Part shown: one piece after another, positions 54,231 through 63,007 of the stretch
Numbering within the stretch: the first letter of the stretch is position 1
Layout: each line of letters starts with the position of its first letter
DNA from: Chitinophaga japonensis
Lineage (GTDB): Bacteria; Bacteroidota; Bacteroidia; Chitinophagales; Chitinophagaceae
NCBI RefSeq assembly: GCF_007830125.1
Contig: NZ_VLLG01000003.1
Location: 982,247 to 1,046,246 of the forward strand
Direction of reading: 5' to 3'
DNA: 64,000 nucleotides
Notes under the pieces: generated by a model
The model's database searches: none
What the model was told of the DNA's origin: nothing
What the model saw: the letters and a program-made list of their open reading frames with translations, nothing else
Made by a program: the position numbers and the translations under genes

Positions 54231-55400
54231 ATGACGAGCCTGAAGAATTTACTGATGCTGGTATTACCAGTTTTATGGCTTTCCTGCAAAGGCAGCGACA
54301 ATCCGCCCGCTCCCAACCCGGCGCCGGAGCCGGGCCCGGGGCCGGGAACGGGCGTTACCACCCTTTCTTACATATACGCCGAAGGCACCTACGGGTACGA
54401 GGTATACCGCATTCCTGCGCTGGTGCGCACAAAGAAGGGCACCCTGCTGGCCTTTGCAGAGGCGCGTAAGAAAAAGAGCAATGGCGATGCGGGAGACATT
54501 GACCTGGTGGTAAAACGGTCCGAGAACAACGGGCAGACCTGGAGCTATATGACCGTTGTCTGGGACGATGGCGCCAACACCTGCGGTAACCCCGTGCCTA
54601 TCGTAGATGAGGAGACCGGGCAGATCCACCTGCTGATGAGCTGGAACCACGGCGAGGACACCTGGGGCACCCTGACCAATGGAACAGGGAAGGATACACG
54701 CAGGGCCTACTATACTTCCTCATCTGATGATGGTAAGACCTGGGCAGTTCCCAGGGAGATCACTTCCAGCGTTAAGAAAGCGCACTGGGACTGGTATGCC
54801 ACCGGCCCGGTGCATGGTATCCAACTGAAGAACGGCCCTAAAAAAGGCAGGCTGATAGCTCCCTGTTATTATACTTTTCGCCTGAATGGCGCCCGGAAGG
54901 ATTATTCACAGGTCATTTACTCCGACGATCATGGTAGAACATGGATCAAAGGGGATACCACCAGCGCCGACCAGGTAGGGGAGTGCACCGTAGAAGAGCT
55001 GAAGGAGGGCAGGATCATGCTGAACCTCCGGACTTCGGCCGGCACTGCCAGGAGGTTTGCCGTAAGCCACGATGGCGGGGAGACCCTGGATGCCGTAAAA
55101 ACGGATTATACACTGGTGGACCCACACTGCCAGGGCAGCCTGCTGTCCATAATGGCAGGCCAGCATACCCTGTTCTTTGCCAATGCCGCCAGTATGGAAA
55201 GAAAGGATATGACCGTAAAGATGAGTGCCGATGAAGGCAAAAACTGGTTGAAGCAATACCGCGTGTGGAGCGGGCCTTCCGCTTACTCGGATATGACGCA
55301 GCTTTCGGACACCACTATTGCGCTGTTATTTGAAGGCGGGCAGGGCCGGCCGTATGAAGGCATTGCCTTCGAAGTGATCCCCCTGAGCAAATTCAGGTAA
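54231..55400 (+). CDS. GH33 exo-alpha-sialidase family lipoprotein
   Basis: A 389-residue lipoprotein (lipobox LWLSC, Cys19) with a proline-rich linker (residues 24-40) before a six-bladed propeller. The GH33 pattern is complete: YRIPALVRT (first active-site Arg), GDIDLVVKR (acid/base Asp), Asp boxes SENNGQTW, SSDDGKTW and SDDHGRTW, GECTVEELKEG, RRFAVSHDGGE, DPHCQGSLL, and the nucleophile-type SAYSDM. The usual substrate is terminal sialic acid, but family members can also release related ulosonic acids from plant pectin. The GH127 and GH43 partners make a plant-type target worth testing. Confidence 0.92.
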   Translation: MTSLKNLLMLVLPVLWLSCKGSDNPPAPNPAPEPGPGPGTGVTTLSYIYAEGTYGYEVYRIPALVRTKKGTLLAFAEARKKKSNGDAGDIDLVVKRSENNGQTWSYMTVVWDDGANTCGNPVPIVDEETGQIHLLMSWNHGEDTWGTLTNGTGKDTRRAYYTSSSDDGKTWAVPREITSSVKKAHWDWYATGPVHGIQLKNGPKKGRLIAPCYYTFRLNGARKDYSQVIYSDDHGRTWIKGDTTSADQVGECTVEELKEGRIMLNLRTSAGTARRFAVSHDGGETLDAVKTDYTLVDPHCQGSLLSIMAGQHTLFFANAASMERKDMTVKMSADEGKNWLKQYRVWSGPSAYSDMTQLSDTTIALLFEGGQGRPYEGIAFEVIPLSKFR

Positions 55401-55430
55401 GGGTGACGGCAGCCGGGAAGATTAGCCGGC

Positions 55431-55459
55431 TTTGTATGAGAACAGATTGATTATCTTTG
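55431..55459 (+). promoter_or_regulatory. Promoter of the AraC gene
   Basis: A -33 TTTG (55431-55434) and a -7 TATCTTTG (55452-55459) are spaced by 17 nt, a close fit to the Bacteroidota consensus. Confidence 0.7.
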
Positions 55460-55493
55460 AGCAGCAATGGTATGTTAAACTGCCCGGATAATA

Positions 55494-56420
55494 ATGACGA
55501 CGAAAGAAAGCTTTACCTCTGATTCTCTCTTCGAGCTTTATAAGACCCTGGGCCTTCCGGTGGATATGTTTGATCTGAAAGAAGGCTTTACGATATTCAA
55601 CCTGAAGGAGGTGGGATTTACATTGCCCTACGAATCATCGTCCTATCGCCCGAATTTCTTTTCATTCCTGTTTGTAAAAGATGGCCAGGGGAAGTATGCC
55701 ATTGATGAACATACTTTTGAAGTAGCGCCGCATTCCATTTATTTCACCAATCCCAGCAATTACCGCACCTTTAGCTGGCAGCGGATTGAAGATGTGCTGC
55801 TGATCACCTTTGATGAAGCCTTTCTGAAGAAATATATAGGTGAAGATGTGTATACTGATTTCCCCTTTTTACTTACTGAAGTCATCAGGCCAAGAGTAGT
55901 GCCTGATGACTTTTTCCGGGATATCGGGAACATCAACCTTCAAATACGTAAAGAGTATAAAGGGAATGCTGCTTCCAGGTATAAAATAATCGGGCATTTG
56001 CTGGCAGTGTTGCTTTTTAAGATCAAGGAACATATCTGGATGGATTACAACCCCATCTATGAAGGCAACAGGAGCTCCCAGATCGTGATCTTGTTTAAGC
56101 GGATGCTGGAGCAGCACTACCGTGACCTGGCCGCCGGCAAGGCAGCCGTCGTATTCAGGGTGCAGGATTATGCCGATGCCCAGCATTTGCATCCCAATTA
56201 TTTAAGCAGCGTTATAAAGAGCAAAACCGGCAAACCGATTGCCGTGTGGATTGCGGAAAAAACACTGGCTGAAGCCAGGTCCTTACTGCAAAATTCATCG
56301 ATCCCCGTTAAAGAAATTACCTACCGGCTAGGCTTTACTGAAACCTCCCATTTCAGTAATTTCTTTAAGAAACACATGGGAGTTTCCCCCAACAAGTATA
56401 GAAACACCCTCCATCTTTAA
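55494..56420 (+). CDS. AraC family transcription regulator
   Basis: A 308-residue regulator. The N-terminal cupin-like sensor region (FFSFLFVKDGQGKYAIDEHT, VAPHSIYFTNPSNYRTFSW) precedes two helix-turn-helix motifs (VQDYADAQHLHPNYLSSVIK; VKEITYRLGFTETSHFSNFF) and the typical end MGVSPNKYRN. It has its own promoter and precedes two SDR genes on the same strand, which are the natural candidates for its targets; activation of the adjacent glycan locus is also possible. Confidence 0.92.
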   Translation: MTTKESFTSDSLFELYKTLGLPVDMFDLKEGFTIFNLKEVGFTLPYESSSYRPNFFSFLFVKDGQGKYAIDEHTFEVAPHSIYFTNPSNYRTFSWQRIEDVLLITFDEAFLKKYIGEDVYTDFPFLLTEVIRPRVVPDDFFRDIGNINLQIRKEYKGNAASRYKIIGHLLAVLLFKIKEHIWMDYNPIYEGNRSSQIVILFKRMLEQHYRDLAAGKAAVVFRVQDYADAQHLHPNYLSSVIKSKTGKPIAVWIAEKTLAEARSLLQNSSIPVKEITYRLGFTETSHFSNFFKKHMGVSPNKYRNTLHL

Positions 56421-56507
56421 AATTCGCAACTCCTGGTTTAATTAGCGCAAGAAAGAGGATACCTCCCCAATGTAACTTTGCCAGTATAAATTTAAAAACA
56501 CAGAAAG

Positions 56508-57248
56508 ATGAAAAATTTAACTGAAAAAGTAGCACTTGTTACAGGCGCCTCCAGGGGTATCGGCGCTGAAATTGCCAAAGAGCTGGCCAATGCCGGGGCC
56601 AAAGTGATCATCAACTATGCGGGTAACAAAGCTGCTGCCGGCAGCGTGGTGAATGACATTACCTCCAATGGCGGAGATGCTTTTGCCGTGCAGGCAGATG
56701 TAAGCAAGGCGGACGATGTAAAACGCCTGTTTGATGAAGCGATTGCCCATTACGGGCGCATTGACATCCTGGTAAATAATGCCGGCGTGATCCTTTATAA
56801 ACTCATTAAGGACACGACCGATGATGACCTGACAAAAATTCTTGACATCAACATCAAAGGCGTATTCAATACCCTGCGTGAAGCGGCCGGCCGGTTGGCG
56901 GACAATGGCGCTATTATTAACTTCTCCACTTCTGTCAACCGGTTGATCATGCCAACCTACGGAGCCTATGTAGCTACCAAGTCGGCTGTGGAACAGCTTA
57001 CCCGTGTTTTTGCCAAAGAGATTGGCGCCCGTGGCATCAACGTCAATTCCGTATCGCCCGGACCTACCAATACCGAACTGTTCATGGACGGTAAATCAGC
57101 AGAGGCAGTAGCCCGTTTGGCTGGCCTGTCTGCTTTTAACCGGATCGGTGAGCCGGCAGACATCGCGAAAGTAGTCGCCTTCCTGGCCAGCGACGACGCC
57201 AAATGGATATCGGCGCAGAACATCGGTGTTAATGGCGCTATGGCTTAA
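56508..57248 (+). CDS. SDR family oxidoreductase (FabG-like), first copy
   Basis: A 246-residue classical short-chain dehydrogenase/reductase. The cofactor motif TGASRGIG (13-20), NNAG, the catalytic Ser in NFSTSVNRL and the YxxxK motif (YGAYVATK) are all present, as is the late PGPTNTELF. NADP preference is suggested by the SR after the Gly motif. The substrate is unknown. A second SDR starts 28 bp later. Confidence 0.9.
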   Translation: MKNLTEKVALVTGASRGIGAEIAKELANAGAKVIINYAGNKAAAGSVVNDITSNGGDAFAVQADVSKADDVKRLFDEAIAHYGRIDILVNNAGVILYKLIKDTTDDDLTKILDINIKGVFNTLREAAGRLADNGAIINFSTSVNRLIMPTYGAYVATKSAVEQLTRVFAKEIGARGINVNSVSPGPTNTELFMDGKSAEAVARLAGLSAFNRIGEPADIAKVVAFLASDDAKWISAQNIGVNGAMA

Positions 57249-57276
57249 TAAGTATTAACCGGGAAAATATTTTAAA

Positions 57277-58029
57277 ATGAACTCACTTAAAGGAAAAACA
57301 GCCCTGATAACAGGCTCTGCCCGTGGGCTGGGAAAAGCCATTGCAGAACGTTATGCCGCATTGGGCGCCAATATTGTGCTCAACTATTCAAAAGACAAAG
57401 TATCTGTTGATGAAGTAGAAAGCAACATCCGGGCAATGGGCGTGAAAGTAATTTCCGTACAGGCGGATGTAAGCAAAGTGCAGGATATAAAACGTCTTTT
57501 CGGGGAGGCGAAAGCCGCATTCGGCAAGATAGACATCGTGGTGGCGAATGCGGGTATCGAGATGGTGGAAACGCCGGTGACCAAATTTACCGAAGAGCAG
57601 TTTGACCGCCTGTTCTCCATCAACACCAAAGGTGCTTACTTTACGATGCAGCAGGCGGCATTGCAGGTAGCAAACAACGGACGTATCATTTACGTTGCCT
57701 CCAGCACTACGGTGTTCCCGGTTCCGGGAATGGCGGTGTATGGCGGCAGCAAAACCACGCCGCGGTACCTGGTAGACGTATTGTCAAAAGAAATAGGGCA
57801 CCGGGGGGTGACAGTAAACTCCATTATCCCTTTTGCGGTGGACCATTCGGGGATATTTACCGAAGCCGGTAGCTACCCGGAATTAAGAAAATCGCTGATA
57901 GACAGTTGTCCCATGGGGCGCCTGGCTGAAGTGCAGGATGTGGCCAACATTGCCGAATTCTTTGCCAGTGACCTGTCCTCATTTGTCAGCGGCCAGCACC
58001 TGCTGGTTAACGGAGGGGCCAACCAGTAG
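57277..58029 (+). CDS. SDR family oxidoreductase, second copy
   Basis: A 250-residue classical SDR with TGSARGLG (10-17), a VANAG variant of the usual NNAG motif, catalytic Ser in YVASSTTVF and the YxxxK motif in VYGGSKTT. It is clearly diverged from its neighbour, so this is an old duplication or two independent recruits, not a recent copy. Both lie behind the AraC gene and probably act on one pathway. Confidence 0.88.
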   Translation: MNSLKGKTALITGSARGLGKAIAERYAALGANIVLNYSKDKVSVDEVESNIRAMGVKVISVQADVSKVQDIKRLFGEAKAAFGKIDIVVANAGIEMVETPVTKFTEEQFDRLFSINTKGAYFTMQQAALQVANNGRIIYVASSTTVFPVPGMAVYGGSKTTPRYLVDVLSKEIGHRGVTVNSIIPFAVDHSGIFTEAGSYPELRKSLIDSCPMGRLAEVQDVANIAEFFASDLSSFVSGQHLLVNGGANQ

Positions 58030-58111
58030 CAGGGAGGGGGCATTAGAAATTATAAAGCCTTCCGGGAAAGGTATAACGAGGGCCCCTGTTTTATATATAA
58101 CAGATTCCTGT

Positions 58112-58119
58112 TACATTTG
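58112..58119 (+). promoter_or_regulatory. -7 box at the start of the TraB/GumN gene
   Basis: TACATTTG fits TAnnTTTG. It ends four bases before the ATG at 58124; a normal transcription start would favour the next in-frame ATG at 58142. Confidence 0.45.
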
Positions 58120-58123
58120 CGGT

Positions 58124-61100
58124 ATGTTCAACTCCTATACCATGTACCGGCACAGGCATGCCGGGCGTTCCTCCCGGTTTACCATATTGCTGCTGTTAGC
58201 CTTGCTCCTGCAAACAGTGGTTGTACAGGCACAATATGATAACAGGCCGCATTACCAGTTGCTTTGGCGTATTGAAGGCCCCGGCCTTTCTGCTCCTTCC
58301 TACCTTTTTGGCACCATGCACCTTACAGACAGGCGGGTGTTTGAGTTCAGCGATTCCGTGCTTGCCGCGCTGCAGACGGCATCCTCTTTTGCCATGGAAG
58401 TAAATATGGACTCCATGATGGCGTATATGCTGTCGCCCGGAGGCCCCATACTGGATACTTCCAACTATATGATCCGCCTGTTGGATCCGGACGAGTACCG
58501 GTACGTGGACAGCCTGGTGATGGAGAAAGCGGGGGTGCCTATCGCCCAGCTAAGGCTGAAGCATTTCTGGTTCGTGGAGAAGCTGCTGATAGATGAGGAG
58601 GAGGCGCTCGGTAAGGATACGGCCTCCGGCCGGGAGCCGGAAAGCATGTTCCTGGATGGCTGGCTGCACCAGAAGGCCACCAGGCTGGATAAACCGGTGC
58701 ACAGCCTGGAGAAAATAACCAATCAACTACCTGTTGTAAGCGACGATGTTTCGGAGGCGGAGAAAGACGCATTCCTCTGGAGCCTTGGCTACAGGCAGGC
58801 CGGCCAGGGGAATGCGCAGGACAGGGCCGACCGTCTTACCGCAAGGGCAGCTTACCTGGATAACCTGGTTGAGCTGTATTACGAGGGCGACCTGCAAAAG
58901 ATACAGGAAACGGTGAATGAGTATAAGGAGCACAGCGAAGTCCTGAACCTGGAATCGCGCAACCAGGAAATGGCGGTCAACCTGTCCGGCCTGATCAGGA
59001 AAGGCAGCGTGTTTGCCGCCGTAGGCGTTGCTCACCTGCCCGGCGCAGCAGGCATCATATCCCTGCTGCGGGAAAAAGGATATCGCATTACGCCGGTGGA
59101 GGCCACTTTTACGGGTATGGCGCAGCGCGATCTCAGCCGGCTGGACAGCCTGAAAGGATATTCGCTGAGCAGGGTAGTGGATGGGTACAGCGTTACGCTG
59201 CCGGGTGTACCGATCGCTTACCCGATACCTAATGTGAACAGGAAAATGTATATCGGAGGCAATGACGGGGAAGCGGGTTTTGCCTTTTCAATTGATGTTC
59301 CAATGCTGGCAGCGGATAAGCGCACGCTGGTCAATTCATTGATCAATAATATGGCCCGGCAGGGAAATGCCGTGCTGAAAACGTCTTATCCCATTACTTA
59401 CCGCAATATACCAGGCACAGAAGCCGTATTGCAGCAAAGGGGCATGCCGTACTACATCCGCCTGTTCATCCGCAATAACAGGGCGTTTGTATTTATGCAC
59501 AGCTCACAGGAAGCAGACAGCAGCGCCAGGAAGGACTTTTTTCATTCTGTTCGCTTCTACGACATTGTACGGCCGGTGGCGGTATACGACACGCTGCTGC
59601 GCCCGCAACTGGGTTTTTCAGTCCTCCTGCCTGCCGGGGCCAATCATGCGGTCACAAATGGCAATGAGGAGGGCGCGCGCCCGGAAGAGGCGTATGCTGC
59701 GCTGGACGATGTTAATCATATTTCATATGTGCTGCGGGTAGAGAAGATGCAGAGCGGTTACTATAACATCAATGATCATACGTTGTTGCAGGACCTTCGC
59801 AAGCTGTTGCTCGCCGGGGACAGCACGTTGCGGTTAATCGATTCGGCGGTGGTGACCGTCGCGGGTTTGCCGCTGCACACGTTCGCCTACCAGCATGCCA
59901 ACGGCTATGTATCCCGTTTACAGTTCATTCCCCGGGGCAACCTGGCTTACTGCCTGCTTTGTGTTTATGACAGCACGCTTACAGACAGCCGCTACTGGCA
60001 GCGCTTCCAAAGCAGTTTCCGGGTACTGCCCTTGCAGGCGCAGGCGCCGGTGGTTCCCTTTGTGCCGGAGGACAGCAGCTTTTCGATAACCGGGCCTGGC
60101 AAGTTCAGCGGCCGTCCTGTCAGCTATGGTTTCTCATCACCCGTTGAGCGCTGGTACTATACTGCCATGGACAGTATTTCCTATTCCATGTATACCATAG
60201 AGGTAGAAAGGTACAGCCCTTACCATCATATTAACCCGGACAGCCTGTTGAAAACTTTTTTGACTCCTGAAGACGCTACCTTCATTGTAATGGGCCACCG
60301 CCGGTATATTTCCGGCGGCCGGCCCGCGTATGAAGCGGAGATGAAAGGACGGCATACCGGCTTGCATATGTTCCGGAAAGCGGTGGTTGCGGGGCATACC
60401 ATCTACCGGCTGACAGCCATACAGCCGGAGGAGCTGGCGGCGAACGGCCATGCGCAGCAATTTTTTGCCGCCTTTCGCCCGGGCAGCCGCCAGCAGGCAG
60501 ATACCCTCCAACTGCAACGGAAAAAGCTGTCCATGCTGCTGAGGGACCTGCAAAGCAGCGATTCTGCAGCATTCGCGCAGGCCAGCGCTTACCTGCGCCA
60601 CCTTGAACCTGACAGCTCGGATGTTGCTCCTGTTATCAGCACGCTGGCCAGGCCCTTCCCGGCAGACACCGGTGAGAGCAGGGCCAGGGTGCGGTTGCTG
60701 CTTGCGCTGGAAAACGTAGCCAATGACTCCGTGGTAGCTGCGGCTGAAAGGTTGTTCCGGGATACGGAGATCCCCCGGCAACAAAAAGATATCCTGCGCT
60801 TCCTGAACGGGCTGGCCACGGATTCTGCCGTCCGCACCTTTCTGCGCCTGGCCCCGGCACTGCCGGAAAGTGCTGCCGGCTGGAGTATTTTCAGCTATAC
60901 TTTCAAAGAAGACAGCCTGTACCAGCGATACCTGCCCGCCATGATCGCCACAGCCGGCCGGTCCCGGAGTTTTCTGCGATCCTTCACAGCCTATACCAAT
61001 GATGATTCCCTGTGGATGGCTCCCCGGTTTGAGCAATATGGGCTGGAACGCCTGGTGCCGGGCGTGGTACAACTATTCGAGCAGCAATTGGCGCAATGGA

Positions 61101-61726
61101 AAAACCGGGCGCAGGATGAAGACAGCAGTTGGTACCGGGAGCATGAGGTGCTGATGACCGGCCAGGTACTGGCATTACCGGGTATGCCGGCGGCGGTTGC
61201 AAAGAGCTTCCGGGTGTTACTGGCCGACAGTTCGATGTCATTGCGGGCATTGGCTGCACGCGGATTGATCAACCGGGATATGCCGGTGCATGACAGCATC
61301 CTGAACAGCATCCTGGCCAATAATGACATTGCCTACACATTTATCCAGGCAGTAAAAAAGAATAAAAAGCTGCCGGCTATCCGTCACCTGCTTAGCCAGG
61401 AGCTGCTGGGACGTGCCTATGTGGCCTATTACCTGTCTGATGACTATTATCCTACGGCTATTGAGCAGGTGACCCGTGTAAAAGTACCGGAGGGGAAAGG
61501 CCCCGCTGCTTCGCTTATACTATACCGCTATCAATCCGGTGAGGACGAGGACTGGCACTACCTGTTGAATGGTCCCCATCCACCGGACGCGGCCAGCTTT
61601 AACCTTGATCCGGAGCTGGTACACCCGGTAGACGATGCAAGCGTAGTGACTGACAAGGAACAGCTCTCCGCCATGGCTACCAGGGCCTATCATGATTACC
61701 TGGAGCAGCAGCGGGAATCGCATTAA
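58124..61726 (+). CDS. Large secreted TraB/GumN family protein with repeated middle domain
   Basis: A 1200-residue protein with a signal segment (ILLLLALLLQTVVVQAQ). The N-terminal 300 residues are a TraB/GumN domain with GTMH (63-66) and the second motif AVGVAHLPGAAG (about 296-307), a fold proposed to be a metal-dependent protease. The next 450 residues appear to hold three diverged copies of a strand-rich domain, each opening with a phrase such as DGYSVTLPGVP, GFSVLLPAG or SSFSITGPGKF. The last 400 residues are helical, HEAT-like (SAFAQASAYLRHLEPDSSDV ... LNSILANNDIAYTFIQAVK). I do not know a characterised protein with this layout. An in-frame ATG at 58142 may be the true start. Confidence 0.85.
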   Translation: MFNSYTMYRHRHAGRSSRFTILLLLALLLQTVVVQAQYDNRPHYQLLWRIEGPGLSAPSYLFGTMHLTDRRVFEFSDSVLAALQTASSFAMEVNMDSMMAYMLSPGGPILDTSNYMIRLLDPDEYRYVDSLVMEKAGVPIAQLRLKHFWFVEKLLIDEEEALGKDTASGREPESMFLDGWLHQKATRLDKPVHSLEKITNQLPVVSDDVSEAEKDAFLWSLGYRQAGQGNAQDRADRLTARAAYLDNLVELYYEGDLQKIQETVNEYKEHSEVLNLESRNQEMAVNLSGLIRKGSVFAAVGVAHLPGAAGIISLLREKGYRITPVEATFTGMAQRDLSRLDSLKGYSLSRVVDGYSVTLPGVPIAYPIPNVNRKMYIGGNDGEAGFAFSIDVPMLAADKRTLVNSLINNMARQGNAVLKTSYPITYRNIPGTEAVLQQRGMPYYIRLFIRNNRAFVFMHSSQEADSSARKDFFHSVRFYDIVRPVAVYDTLLRPQLGFSVLLPAGANHAVTNGNEEGARPEEAYAALDDVNHISYVLRVEKMQSGYYNINDHTLLQDLRKLLLAGDSTLRLIDSAVVTVAGLPLHTFAYQHANGYVSRLQFIPRGNLAYCLLCVYDSTLTDSRYWQRFQSSFRVLPLQAQAPVVPFVPEDSSFSITGPGKFSGRPVSYGFSSPVERWYYTAMDSISYSMYTIEVERYSPYHHINPDSLLKTFLTPEDATFIVMGHRRYISGGRPAYEAEMKGRHTGLHMFRKAVVAGHTIYRLTAIQPEELAANGHAQQFFAAFRPGSRQQADTLQLQRKKLSMLLRDLQSSDSAAFAQASAYLRHLEPDSSDVAPVISTLARPFPADTGESRARVRLLLALENVANDSVVAAAERLFRDTEIPRQQKDILRFLNGLATDSAVRTFLRLAPALPESAAGWSIFSYTFKEDSLYQRYLPAMIATAGRSRSFLRSFTAYTNDDSLWMAPRFEQYGLERLVPGVVQLFEQQLAQWKNRAQDEDSSWYREHEVLMTGQVLALPGMPAAVAKSFRVLLADSSMSLRALAARGLINRDMPVHDSILNSILANNDIAYTFIQAVKKNKKLPAIRHLLSQELLGRAYVAYYLSDDYYPTAIEQVTRVKVPEGKGPAASLILYRYQSGEDEDWHYLLNGPHPPDAASFNLDPELVHPVDDASVVTDKEQLSAMATRAYHDYLEQQRESH

Positions 61727-61769
61727 AAAAGAAGCACCGTTATCCGGCCGGACAACGGTGCTTCTTTTT
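61726..61769. terminator. Bidirectional terminator between TraB/GumN and ompA-like genes
   Basis: A perfect 16-bp stem (61726-61741 with 61754-61769) whose loop contains CCGGCCGG, with A and T runs at the ends. It begins at the last base of the upstream stop codon. Confidence 0.93.
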
Positions 61770-61787
61770 ATCTTTCCGCCGGGAGCG

Positions 61788-62588
61788 TCAGGTTCCCAGC
61801 AATTTATACAACTCATCCAGCTTCGGCGACAATATGATCTCCGTCCGGCGGTTCCGGGCCCTTCCTTCCGGAGTGCTGTTGGTATCCACCGGGTCGTACC
61901 AGCTATGGCCGGATGCCACGATCTTGGTAGGGTCCACATGGTAGTTGTCTACCAGTATCCGTACAATGGCAGTGGAACGGGCCGTGCTCAGGGCCCAGTT
62001 ATCCTGGTACTTGATCCGGATGGGAATGGAATCGGTATGTCCCTCGATATTCACGGATATATCCGGGTTGGTGATCAGCACCTCGGCCAGTTTGCCCAGC
62101 GCGTCCTTGCCTTGTGCATTCACCGCGGCGCTGCCGGAGGGGAATAACAGGTTCTCGCTTAGGCTCACATATACTTTCCCGTTCTTTTGGGTAACGCTCA
62201 GGTCACTGGCGCTGAACCCGCTCAGGGCGTCCGCCATCTTTTGCCGGAGTGCTTCGGCCTGTTGTTTTTGCTGGTCCAGCAGGGCCTGGAGCTGTTCCAG
62301 TTTTTGCTGCTGTGCGGCATATGCCTCCTTGCTGCTGCTTAGCTGTGATTGCAGCCGGCTGCTGGCGGCGGTGGCATCTTCATTGGCAGCGCTCAGCGCC
62401 TGGATCTGCCGTTTTTGCTGGGCCACCATGGCTTCCAGGTTATTGACCCGGTTGGCCAGCGTGGCGCTGTCGCTCTTTAATAAGCGTACTGCTACCTGTG
62501 AATCAAGATATTTCCGCTTTGAAACGCAACCCGTCAGCAGTATCAATGCAACTGCCCACAGGGAAAGCATCTTTCCGGCATGCTTCAT
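61788..62588 (-). CDS. OmpA family lipoprotein with coiled coil
   Basis: A 266-residue lipoprotein (lipobox LILLTGC, Cys21). A long coiled coil (about 30-125: LANRVNNLEAMVAQQKRQIQ, QQQKLEQLQALLDQQKQQAE) precedes an OmpA C-terminal peptidoglycan-binding domain (LLFPSGSAAVNAQGKDALGK, NIEGHTDSIPI, LSTARSTAIVRILVD, GRARNRRTEIIL). It should link the outer membrane to the cell wall. It stands alone between a terminator and a repeat-rich intergenic region. Confidence 0.93.
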   Translation of the reverse strand: MKHAGKMLSLWAVALILLTGCVSKRKYLDSQVAVRLLKSDSATLANRVNNLEAMVAQQKRQIQALSAANEDATAASSRLQSQLSSSKEAYAAQQQKLEQLQALLDQQKQQAEALRQKMADALSGFSASDLSVTQKNGKVYVSLSENLLFPSGSAAVNAQGKDALGKLAEVLITNPDISVNIEGHTDSIPIRIKYQDNWALSTARSTAIVRILVDNYHVDPTKIVASGHSWYDPVDTNSTPEGRARNRRTEIILSPKLDELYKLLGT

Positions 62589-63007
62589 AATTAAAATTTT
62601 GGATTAATATATAAATAATGATCGGTTAATAATAAAGCTGGCATCAGTAAAAATAATGATTTATCTATTGTGATACGGTGAGCGGGCAAACTTTATGCCG
62701 GTATTGGTTTAACTATCCCCTTGCAGGAGTGGGGGTAGGGGCATCAAACATAAACCGGGGGGCTTCCACAGTAAACCAGGGGGGTAAACATGAACCTGGT
62801 TCGGGTTTTAGCCCAACCAGTTTATATAAGACATAAACCGGTTTATATAAAATATAAACCAGATCGTGCGATGAGATGGGGCTGGCTTTCCTGCGCCACT
62901 AAAACTAACAAATATATTTTTTCCCCGCTACCAACACACTGCAGGCTCATTACAGGCCACCTGCCTTAGTTTTAGTCTATTGTTGGACACTAAAAATTTG
63001 TTTTACT
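62589..63007. other. Repeat-rich divergent region, ompA-like / M57 protease
   Basis: About 420 bp without a gene. From 62706 to 62862 there are six copies of TAAACC in both orientations, including the 14-bp palindrome ATAAACCGGTTTAT (62833-62846), plus two copies followed by G runs. Closer to the protease gene an inverted pair TTTTAGT/ACTAAAA (about 62969-62996) brackets the expected promoter. Confidence 0.5.
62706..62862. repeat. TAAACC repeat cluster with central palindrome
   Basis: TAAACC occurs at 62751-62756, 62772-62777, 62834-62839 and about 62855-62860, with reverse copies GGTTTA at 62706-62711 and 62841-62846. The clustering suggests cooperative regulator binding upstream of one or both divergent genes. 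Confidence 0.5.

Noticed and set aside
56508..58029. Recent tandem duplication of SDR genes
   Set aside because: The two proteins differ throughout outside the common SDR motifs, so a recent duplication is not supported.
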